11,187 nt of DNA, from the NCBI GenBank assembly GCA_010672185.1, contig JAAHHL010000040.1:11854-23040 (forward strand), written 5' to 3'. The notes below the pieces were generated by a model. That model saw nothing but the letters and a program-made list of their open reading frames with translations, did no database searches and was not told the origin of the DNA. Source of the stretch: Caldora sp. SIO3E6 (lineage in GTDB: Bacteria > Cyanobacteriota > Cyanobacteriia > Cyanobacteriales > Coleofasciculaceae). A program made the position numbers and the translations under genes. Shown piece after piece: positions 6,087 through 11,187 of this stretch (positions within the stretch are counted from its first letter, which is position 1; each line of letters starts with the position of its first letter).

Positions 6087-7568
6087 CTAATGATTTGCTA
6101 TATTTTCCAGAGCATCTGGTTTATCATAGGTTGCCAACTGATCGAGCAGGCTAGCACTAGCTTCATTCAAACCAATCAGCTCAACTTGGACACCCCGTTT
6201 ACGGAAACGCAACACCATTTTATCTACCGCATCTACTGCTGATTGGTCCCAAAGGTGAGCATGGGTTAAATTGATGGTAACCTTCTCTATATGTTCCCGA
6301 AAGTCAAAAGCATTGAGGAAGTCTTCCACAGACACGAAGAAAATTTGCCCGTTGACACTGTAAATTCGCTCGGTTCCATCTTCTACTAATAAGGAATCGA
6401 CAAACACTAGAGCAGCAATCTTGCGGCTGAAGAAGATAGCGCTAAGAGCGACTCCAACAATTACCCCAATAGCCAAGTTGTGAGTGAGTATGGTGATTAT
6501 AACCGTGGTGATCGTTACTGCGGTTTCACTCTTAGGGATATAGCGAATATTTTTGATAGAGTTCCAGCTAAAGGTGCTAATCGAAACCATAATCATCACT
6601 GAAACCAAAGCTGCCATGGGAATGCGAGCCACCCAGTCTCCTAAAATTAGGATACAGCAGAACAGAAATACCCCTGCGCTTAAGCTCGAAAGTCGAGTTC
6701 TGCCACCGGAACGAATATTGATCACAGATTGACCAATCATGGCACATCCGGCCATACCTCCAAAACACCCAGTGACGATATTGGCAATACCTTGTCCCAA
6801 AGATTCCTGGTTTTTATTGCTGGAGGTGTCTGTTAAGTCATCAATCACATTAGCTGTGAGGAAGGATTCCAGCAACCCGACTAAAGATAGAGCTAAAGCA
6901 TAGGGTAGAATAATCTCCAGAGTTTGAAAATTGAGTGGTACGATGGGCAGAGCAAAAGTCGGTAGGGTTTTGGGAAGTGTGCCCATATCCCCAACAGTAG
7001 GAATATCCCATCCCATAGCGATCGCTAACCCTGTCAGTACGACAATTGCGACTAAAGGAGAAGGTACTGCTTTGGTCAATCGTGGCAAACCGTAAATAAT
7101 CCCTAATCCTGCTGCTACCATCAGATATACGAGCCAGGAAACTCCTTCTAATTGGGGGAGTTGCGCATCAAAGATTAAAATCGCCAGAGCATTAACAAAA
7201 CCTACCATTACTGCTCGAGGCACAAAGCGCATCTGATTTCCTAGTTTTACCCAACCCCAGATAATCTGTAGGATGCCAGTCAAAATAGTGGTAGCAAACA
7301 GATAGTTGAGTCCATGTTCCTTAACCAAAGGTGTCAACAACAGTGCCATTGCACCGGTTGCTGCGGAAATCATACCAGGACGTCCCCCCAGAAAGGCGGT
7401 GATAATGGCAATACAGAAAGAAGCGTAAAGCCCTACTTTTGGGTCAACACCAGCGATAATAGAAAAGGCGATCGCTTCAGGAATCAGCGCTAATGCCACC
7501 ACCGCACCCGCCAACAAATCGTTGCGAACGTTGGAAAACCAGGCTCGCTTACTAAAAATATCATTCAT
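6087..7568 (-). CDS. SulP-family anion transporter with STAS domain
   Basis: A 493-residue inner-membrane transporter. The N-terminal membrane domain has the SulP signature stretches ALIPEAIAFSIIAGVDPKVG (27-46), GGRPGMISAATGAMALL (61-77), ESFLTAN (234-240) and GGMAGCAMIGQSVINIRSGG RT (270-291), with about ten or more hydrophobic segments up to about residue 385. A cytoplasmic STAS domain follows (about 390-485): IYSVNGQIFFVSVEDFL, then INLTHAHLWDQSAVDAVDK, where the DxS serine (S443) matches the position phosphorylated in anti-sigma antagonists. SulP proteins carry sulfate, bicarbonate or related anions, often with Na+ or H+. In cyanobacteria BicA is the bicarbonate member, but the sequence here does not clearly match BicA, so the substrate is left open. 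It is convergent with the methyltransferase gene. No clear Shine-Dalgarno sequence is seen. Confidence 0.9.
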   Translation of the reverse strand: MNDIFSKRAWFSNVRNDLLAGAVVALALIPEAIAFSIIAGVDPKVGLYASFCIAIITAFLGGRPGMISAATGAMALLLTPLVKEHGLNYLFATTILTGILQIIWGWVKLGNQMRFVPRAVMVGFVNALAILIFDAQLPQLEGVSWLVYLMVAAGLGIIYGLPRLTKAVPSPLVAIVVLTGLAIAMGWDIPTVGDMGTLPKTLPTFALPIVPLNFQTLEIILPYALALSLVGLLESFLTANVIDDLTDTSSNKNQESLGQGIANIVTGCFGGMAGCAMIGQSVINIRSGGRTRLSSLSAGVFLFCCILILGDWVARIPMAALVSVMIMVSISTFSWNSIKNIRYIPKSETAVTITTVIITILTHNLAIGVIVGVALSAIFFSRKIAALVFVDSLLVEDGTERIYSVNGQIFFVSVEDFLNAFDFREHIEKVTINLTHAHLWDQSAVDAVDKMVLRFRKRGVQVELIGLNEASASLLDQLATYDKPDALENIANH

Positions 7569-7758
7569 AGCTCTGTTAATTATTTACACCAAATAACGCC
7601 GATATCAGAGATCCGGCGGCAGGAAGAAGCAAAAAATATCCGTGTTATGTGTTAAGTATAAATTACCATTGATAAATATTATCAGAAAAGATTATAGCAT
7701 TTCTCATCGCGATAAAGGGAAGAAACAAGTCAACTTCTCTTCCCTTCTGACTTGAAAG

Positions 7759-7793
7759 CAATTAGCCATTAGCAATTAGCCATTAGCCATTAG
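7759..7793. repeat. Heptamer tandem repeat C(A/C)ATTAG x5
   Basis: Five contiguous heptamers alternating CAATTAG and CCATTAG (pattern A, C, A, C, C at the second base). Another STRR-type tract in the spacer between the SulP gene and the small hypothetical gene. Confidence 0.95.
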
Positions 7794-7815
7794 CCAAAGT
7801 GTTTCTTAAGAGGAA

Positions 7816-7840
7816 AACTGGCAAGATGCCAGTTCCACAA
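7816..7840. repeat. Dispersed hairpin repeat, copy 2
   Basis: A perfect 8-bp stem, AACTGGCA / TGCCAGTT, with an AGA loop (7816-7834), followed by CCACAA. Read on the minus strand it matches copy 1 at 5739-5763 except for a base swap on each side of the stem that keeps the pairing, plus the last base. Confidence 0.8.
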
Positions 7841-7902
7841 TCGATACCCCACACCCCACACCCTGACTACTTTGCAACTGTCTTGTTACCCCCTCAGGTT
7901 AC

Positions 7903-8235
7903 TTACTCCGGTAAATCTTTGTCGTATACATCAAATTCCTGGGGTGTTCCATCTAAATCCTTGAGCAATTTTTCCTGTAACTCTGGATTGCCGTTCTCGA
8001 CTCCCCATACTTCATCAACCCAGTTTAGTAAAAAAGTTTCCATATGATCAATTTTGCCATCATCTTTGGTAAAAGAGCCTTTACTCAATCTCTCTTTCAC
8101 CCCAGCAGGATTAGAGGGAAGACGGTCTAAAATATCTCTACGTACAAAGTCTAACTTATCTTCAATGTGTGGGTAAGCTTCAAGAACTTCTTTGATTAAA
8201 AGGTCAAATATTTCCTTATGAGTAGCTTTTGCCAT
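7903..8235 (-). CDS. Conserved-looking hypothetical protein, acidic, 110 aa
   Basis: I do not recognise a named family. The protein begins MAKATHKEIFDLLIKEVLEA, has a central RRDILDRLPSNPAGVKERLS (about 32-51) and KIDHMETFLLNWVDEVWGVE (about 61-80), and ends in an acidic, aspartate-rich tail. It is predicted to be mainly helical, soluble, and without a signal peptide or membrane segment. The composition and organised helix pattern look like a real protein, and nothing in the other frames competes. It lies downstream of rplL on the same strand, but 245 bp away and beyond two hairpins, so it probably has its own promoter. No strong Shine-Dalgarno sequence precedes the ATG at 8235. Confidence 0.7.
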   Translation of the reverse strand: MAKATHKEIFDLLIKEVLEAYPHIEDKLDFVRRDILDRLPSNPAGVKERLSKGSFTKDDGKIDHMETFLLNWVDEVWGVENGNPELQEKLLKDLDGTPQEFDVYDKDLPE

Positions 8236-8389
8236 GAGTTTGATATTGTCTAATTCACCTTAGTTAGGATAAGTTTTGTGGGTTTACTGGCCCAAACTTT
8301 TTATTTTATTTTTAGATTTAAATATTAATCTTTGCCCCCCTTGATACAGTGCTTTGAGCTCTAACAAAGTACAGTAGATAAACAAAAGT

Positions 8390-8406
8390 CCCCCTTTCTA
8401 AGGGGG
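8390..8406 (-). terminator. GC-rich hairpin downstream of rplL (possible terminator, repeat-derived)
   Basis: On the minus strand, CCCCCTT-AGA-AAGGGGG forms a perfect 7-bp stem with a 3-base loop about 75 bases after the rplL stop, followed by ACTTTTGTTT, a weak T-run. The same kind of CCCCCTTA...AAGGGGG hairpin is a common dispersed repeat in cyanobacterial spacers, so it may be a repeat serving as a terminator. Confidence 0.5.
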
Positions 8407-8432
8407 ATTTAGGGGTATCAAGAATCTACCGC

Positions 8433-8452
8433 ACAGCAGGGCAAACTGCTGT
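8433..8452. other. Perfect 7-bp hairpin just after rplL
   Basis: ACAGCAG and CTGCTGT pair across a 6-base loop (GGCAAA), 28 bases beyond the rplL stop. There is no T-run on either side, so it is more likely an mRNA 3' stem or processing site than an intrinsic terminator. Confidence 0.45.
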
Positions 8453-8480
8453 AAGGGAGATAGTAAAGCTGAGTTTCTAC

Positions 8481-8876
8481 TTACTTAATGGAAACCTTCG
8501 CCCCAGCTTCTTCCAGTTGCTTCTTGGCTTCCTCAGCAGCATCTTTAGCAACAGCTTCCTTAATTGGTTTAGGTGCTGACTCTACTACTTCTTTGGCTTC
8601 CTTGAGACCCAAACCAGTCATCGTCCGTACTACCTTGAGAATAGCAATCTTCTTATCTGCTGGAACTTCTTCAAGTACCACGTCGAACTCAGTTTTCTCT
8701 TCATCCGGTTCAACTTGATTACCATTAGGAACAGGATTACCAGGGATTATCATTGGGCCAGCAGGAGCAGCAGCACTAACACCGAAGGTGTCTTCAATTT
8801 GCTTGACTAACTCAGAGGCTTCTAGCAAAGTTAGTGATTGTAATTTTTCCAGAATTTCGTCAGTTGCAGCAGACAT
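8481..8876 (-). CDS. rplL: 50S ribosomal protein L7/L12
   Basis: A 131-residue L7/L12, the multi-copy stalk protein that recruits and activates translation GTPases. The N-terminal dimerisation and L10-binding helices are at 1-33 (ILEKLQSLTLLEASELVKQI), the hinge at about 34-60, and the C-terminal domain at 62-131, with the conserved KKIAILKVVR (75-84) and GLGLKEAKEVVE (88-99) factor-binding surface. The hinge is odd: instead of the usual alanine-rich linker it reads AAPAGPMIIPGNPVPNGNQ, rich in proline, glycine and asparagine. AAGGAG (8884-8889) lies 7 bases before the ATG, with an A/C-rich heptamer tract directly upstream. It is the last gene of the ribosomal cluster, 213 bp after rplJ. Confidence 0.97.
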   Translation of the reverse strand: MSAATDEILEKLQSLTLLEASELVKQIEDTFGVSAAAPAGPMIIPGNPVPNGNQVEPDEEKTEFDVVLEEVPADKKIAILKVVRTMTGLGLKEAKEVVESAPKPIKEAVAKDAAEEAKKQLEEAGAKVSIK

Positions 8877-8890
8877 TGATAAACTCCTTT

Positions 8891-8923
8891 TTTGTTGTTT
8901 GTTGTTTGTTGTTTGTTGTTTGT
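8891..8923. repeat. Heptamer tandem repeat (GTTGTTT; AAACAAC on the mRNA) x4
   Basis: Four perfect GTTGTTT units at 8894-8921 plus partial ends. On the transcribed strand this reads as AAACAAC repeats, ending one base before the AAGGAG ribosome binding site region of rplL. The tract should be unstructured in RNA. Confidence 0.95.
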
Positions 8924-9003
8924 GGAAAAGCTAGTAGCTGTTCAAAAAAAGCATTGGAGCCTTCTTTTATCTCAAGTCGCTAAATGCCCATAATAAAAAT
9001 TTC

Positions 9004-9051
9004 TCCGCGTCCCCGCGTCTCCGCGTCCCCGCGTCTCCGCGTCTCCGTGTC
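9004..9051. repeat. Octamer tandem repeat (T/C)CCGCGTC x6
   Basis: Six contiguous 8-base units, alternating TCCGCGTC and CCCGCGTC; the last has one change (TCCGTGTC). It lies 38 bases downstream of the rplJ stop, within the rplJ-rplL spacer. It is very GC-rich against an AT-rich surrounding. Confidence 0.95.
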
Positions 9052-9089
9052 AATTCTAATTATTTATGGTTATTCAAGCGAACATGATA

Positions 9090-9659
9090 TTACTCGGCAC
9101 TGCCTTCCTCTTTAGTAGCAATTGCTTGTATACTGCGACCCAGAGAAGATGGTACTTCGTTGATACCACGACCCAGAGAAGACGGCACTTCTTTGATACC
9201 CACAGCAATTTTGGTTGCTATGGAATTAATCGCACCGGCAATTTGTGCAATCAGTTCCTCTTTTGAAGGCAAGTCGGCGATCGCCTTAACTTCTGCTTCA
9301 TTCAAGGCTCGACCTTGCATCACGCCGCCGCGAAATTCGGTCTTCTTGGTGGCTTTCCTGAAGTCTTGGTAAGCTCTAATTGCTCCACCAATGTCGTCTT
9401 TAACTAGCACGAAGGCGGATGAACCAGCAAGGAACTCCGTCATCGGTTGCCAGTTTTGATCGTCTTCAACCGCACGTCGCATTAGTGTGTTCTTCGTCAC
9501 TTTGCAGACAGTGCCGGTAGGACGCAGACGATTACGTAAGTCGCTAATCTCAGCTACCGTCAATCCTTGATAGTCAATGACCACTGCTAGCTGAGATTCA
9601 CTCAAGAGTTGCTTGATATCAGCGACAATTTCTTGTTTGTCTTCGAGTGTTCTACCCAT
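9090..9659 (-). CDS. rplJ: 50S ribosomal protein L10
   Basis: A 189-residue L10, which anchors the stalk base on 23S rRNA and carries the L12 dimers. The globular domain is standard: RTLEDKQEIVADIKQLLSES (3-22), VVIDYQGLTVAEISDLRNRL (26-45), KVTKNTLMRRAV (53-64), GSSAFVLV (79-86). The C-terminal helix, which binds L12 dimers, is unusually regular. From I144 it falls into 11-residue units: INSIATKIAVG, IKEVPSSLGRG, INEVPSSLGRS, IQAIATKEEGS. The two central units come from a 33-bp tandem duplication. A strong AAGGAGGTGA (9667-9676) precedes the ATG by 7 bases. L10 in complex with L12 represses its own operon through the leader at 9850-9907. Confidence 0.97.
   Translation of the reverse strand: MGRTLEDKQEIVADIKQLLSESQLAVVIDYQGLTVAEISDLRNRLRPTGTVCKVTKNTLMRRAVEDDQNWQPMTEFLAGSSAFVLVKDDIGGAIRAYQDFRKATKKTEFRGGVMQGRALNEAEVKAIADLPSKEELIAQIAGAINSIATKIAVGIKEVPSSLGRGINEVPSSLGRSIQAIATKEEGSAE
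9136..9201. repeat. 33-bp tandem duplication inside rplJ
   Basis: Copies 9136-9168 and 9169-9201 have a period of exactly 33 bases and differ at only a few positions, mostly silent (for example GAT/GAC and GGT/GGC). They encode adjacent 11-residue units that both contain EVPSSLGR. Confidence 0.92.
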
Positions 9660-9768
9660 TCTGTTCTCACCTCCTTGATTGCTTGTTGTAATACCTCACC
9701 AGTTAAAAAAGGTTTAAAAGCTTTCTTTCCTCGAAGCTTCTTAGAACTAGTAGCAAATTACCAAAACA

Positions 9769-9794
9769 GAACCCCGGACGCCATGCCGGGGTTC
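9769..9794 (-). terminator. GC-rich hairpin between the L10 leader and rplJ (attenuator candidate)
   Basis: GAACCCCGG and CCGGGGTTC form a perfect 9-bp stem with an 8-base loop. On the transcribed strand it is followed by TGTTTTGG, a short imperfect T-run. It lies downstream of the L10-binding leader and about 110 bases before the rplJ start, so it is well placed to end part of the transcripts when L10 is in excess. It could instead be only a stable spacer stem. Confidence 0.5.
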
Positions 9795-9849
9795 TTCGCC
9801 GATAAATTACTGAGCCACTCAACTTGTGAAAGCTGATGGTGTAAAAAAT

Positions 9850-9907
9850 ACTTAGGGCATTGACCTCGGCAGGGTATTAAGCCATTGGCTCCTGCTGTCT
9901 TTGGTGC
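9850..9907 (-). promoter_or_regulatory. Ribosomal L10 leader RNA (autoregulatory)
   Basis: The transcribed strand holds the hallmark parts of the L10 leader: AAAGACAGCAGG, a short hairpin AGCC-AAT-GGCT, then TTAATACCCTGCCGAGG. GCAGG pairs with CCTGC, and the bulged and internal loop bases (AGACAGCAGG ... CTTAAT ... CCTGCCGAGG) match the known conserved pattern bound by the L10-L12 complex. It begins about 50 bases after the rplA stop, so it is an internal leader controlling rplJ-rplL separately from rplK-rplA. Confidence 0.85.
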
Positions 9908-9957
9908 AAACTAATTCAATTTTTCGCTTGGAGATTTAGAAGTTTCTGACTACCAAT

Positions 9958-10677
9958 TTAGGCAGCATCATGAGTCTTCAAGTCTCGCAGGGCACTGATA
10001 TCTACTCCGATTGCTGGACCCATTGTAGCAGATACGTACATAGTTCGCCAGTAGCGGCCTTTGGCTCCCGAAGGACGGTTACGGTCAACAGTTTCCTGCA
10101 AAGCTTTAAGATTCACCAGCAGATCTTCAGCAGGAAAAGTAGCTTTACCAAACATAACATGAACAATACCAGTGCGGTCTGCTCGAAACTCTAGTTTACC
10201 AGCTTTAACTTCTTCAATCGCCTGGGCTACGTTGGGAGTAACTGTTCCACCTTTAGGAGAAGGCATCAATCCCCTTGGTCCTAAAAGGCGACCTAACTTG
10301 GCTACCTGGGGCATCATGTCCGGTGTGGCAATCAACCGGTCAAAGTCCATCATGCCTTTTTGAATATCTTCAATTAAATCTTCAGAACCGACCAAATCAG
10401 CACCAGCATTACTAGCTTCGGTGACTTTCTCCCCTTTGGCAATCACAGCTACTCGAACGGTTTGACCTGTTCCCTTGGGTAAAGCCACGGTTGTCCGCAA
10501 TTGCTGGTCGGTATACTTGGGATCGATTCCTAAACGGATATGTACTTCTGCTGATTCTGGGAACTTAGCTGTAGCAGTTTCTTTTAAGAGCTTGAGAGCT
10601 TCTAAAGGTTCGTAAAGCCGGTCTTCTTCAACCTTTTTTTGTAGTTCGGCTAATCGACGCGATACTTTTTTTGGCAT
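9958..10677 (-). CDS. rplA: 50S ribosomal protein L1
   Basis: A 239-residue L1, close to the usual bacterial length; it forms the mobile L1 stalk by the E site and helps release deacylated tRNA. Conserved features seen are HIRLGIDPKYTDQQLRTTVA (46-65), LPKGTGQTVRVAVIA (66-80), the hallmark GRLLGPRGLMPSPKGGTVT (129-147), and KGRYWRTMYVSATMGPAIGV (206-225). AGGAGA (10683-10688) lies 5 bases before the ATG. It follows rplK after 145 bp and precedes the L10 leader. In many bacteria L1 also represses translation of its own rplK-rplA mRNA; whether that holds here cannot be judged, as the rplK leader is outside the window. Confidence 0.98.
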   Translation of the reverse strand: MPKKVSRRLAELQKKVEEDRLYEPLEALKLLKETATAKFPESAEVHIRLGIDPKYTDQQLRTTVALPKGTGQTVRVAVIAKGEKVTEASNAGADLVGSEDLIEDIQKGMMDFDRLIATPDMMPQVAKLGRLLGPRGLMPSPKGGTVTPNVAQAIEEVKAGKLEFRADRTGIVHVMFGKATFPAEDLLVNLKALQETVDRNRPSGAKGRYWRTMYVSATMGPAIGVDISALRDLKTHDAA

Positions 10678-10822
10678 CTATATCTCCTGGGGTTGGTAAC
10701 GAAGCAGGAACTTCTCCCCCTCTAATGTTGACAAAATTGAGTAAATTTAGTAAGGATTTGGCTATTGTAGGATTGATTATCTTTGAGAAATAACCAATTC
10801 AGCCATCACAAATAACAAACTG

Positions 10823-11187
10823 CTAATCTGCGATCGCGACACCCATATTTTTAGCAGTACCTTCAACAATCCTCATTGCTGCTTCAATATCATTAGCATT
10901 GAGATCTGGCATTTTTGTCTGGGCGATTTCTTGGAGTTGTGTACGAGTAATTGACCCAACTTTTTGTTTGTTGGGTTCGCTGGCTCCTTTTTCAATTCCC
11001 GCTGCCTTTTTAATTAGTACCGATGCTGGGGGGGTTTTGAGGATGAAAGTAAAGCTGCGATCCTCAAAAACCGAGATTTCCACCGGTATGACCATACCAG
11101 CTTGGTCAGAAGTTTTGGCGTTGTATTCTTTACAGAACGCCATAATATTAACCCCATGTTGACCTAGTGCTGGTCCTACTGGTGGAG
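10823..11187 (-). CDS. rplK: 50S ribosomal protein L11, 5' end beyond the window
   Basis: The C-terminal 121 residues of L11, open to the window edge; the internal methionine at 11143 is not the start. At the edge the frame reads PPVGPALGQHGVNIMAFCKE, the conserved N-terminal thiostrepton-binding region, so only about 20 residues are missing. The linker contains SFTFILKTPPASVLIKKAAG. The C-terminal 23S-binding domain has KVGSITRTQLQEIAQTKMPD, LNANDIEAAMRIVEGTAKNM and ends GVAIAD. L11 sits at the GTPase-associated centre next to the L10-L12 stalk encoded in the same cluster. A HIP1 octamer covers the last codons (10830-10837). Confidence 0.97.
   Translation of the reverse strand, partial: PPVGPALGQHGVNIMAFCKEYNAKTSDQAGMVIPVEISVFEDRSFTFILKTPPASVLIKKAAGIEKGASEPNKQKVGSITRTQLQEIAQTKMPDLNANDIEAAMRIVEGTAKNMGVAIAD

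Larger units (their letters stand above)
7569..7902. other. Spacer upstream of the SulP gene
   Basis: A 334-bp gap. Just upstream of the SulP start, near 7590-7612, is an imperfect CGCCG...CGGCG hairpin in an AT-rich setting where the promoter should lie. Farther on are the five ATTAG heptamers and the hairpin repeat at 7816-7840. No gene was recognised; a plus-strand open frame from 7799 covers repeat sequence and the antisense of the next gene. Confidence 0.5.

Noticed and set aside
5925..6242. Plus-strand open frame of 105 codons
   Set aside because: It covers a spacer, the CCTGCCT array (giving LPPASCLLPPASC-type repeats) and the antisense of the SulP STAS end. Low complexity and no family pattern.
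8488..8718. Plus-strand open frame opposite rplL
   Set aside because: Antisense shadow of a certain gene; its serine/alanine-rich product mirrors the L7/L12 codons.
5465..9051. Possible CRISPR arrays
   Set aside because: The repeats have 7-14 base units with no spacers of 30-40 bases, and no cas genes are present.
9609..9836. Plus-strand open frame opposite the rplJ start and leader
   Set aside because: It runs through the rplJ start, ribosome binding site and GC hairpin, all of which are explained on the minus strand.
10678..10822. Separate regulatory element between rplK and rplA
   Set aside because: Apart from the rplA ribosome binding site, no conserved leader or strong hairpin could be seen in the 145 bp.

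Overview
The window comes from a cyanobacterium. The palindrome GCGATCGC (HIP1) occurs at 1189, 3103, 3190, 5701, 7018, 7468, 9277 and 10830, far above the chance rate for an 8-mer. The spacers carry heptamer and octamer tandem repeats and small dispersed hairpins typical of cyanobacteria. The protein types also fit: cyanobacterial nSTAND NTPase remnants, a DUF433/DUF5615 pair, and the rplK-rplA-rplJ-rplL block. The spread of mobile and repeat sequence suggests a larger, repeat-rich genome, but no genus can be named from this window.

Right part (8481-11187, minus strand): a core ribosomal operon read rplK (cut by the window edge), rplA, rplJ, rplL, encoding L11, L1, L10 and L7/L12. A well-formed L10 leader RNA and a GC-rich hairpin lie between rplA and rplJ. 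Two features stand out. The L10 tail carries a 33-bp in-frame tandem duplication within a run of 11-residue units, where L12 dimers dock. The rplJ-rplL spacer is 213 bp long and holds two different short tandem repeats, one directly upstream of the rplL ribosome binding site. A 7-bp GC-rich hairpin downstream of rplL may end the transcript.

Middle part (4600-8235): a SAM-dependent methyltransferase (+), a repeat-rich spacer of about 650 bp, a SulP-family anion transporter with a STAS domain (-), and a small unrecognised acidic protein (-).

Left part (1-4482): an accessory, conflict-type cluster. It contains a partial Rpn/PD-(D/E)XK nuclease-transposase, an overlapping DUF433 antitoxin / DUF5615 PIN-like toxin pair, the wreck of a large nSTAND NTPase gene, and a DUF262 (GmrSD N-terminal-like) protein. 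The nSTAND gene is reduced to three fragments: a 247-bp element with 23-bp inverted ends sits where its central part should be, and a second out-of-frame junction lies before its TPR tail.

No complete new multi-gene system is evident. The most interesting signals are the repeated L12-docking tail of L10 together with the odd rplL upstream region, the collapsed nSTAND locus, and a pair of dispersed hairpins that differ by a compensatory base-pair swap.
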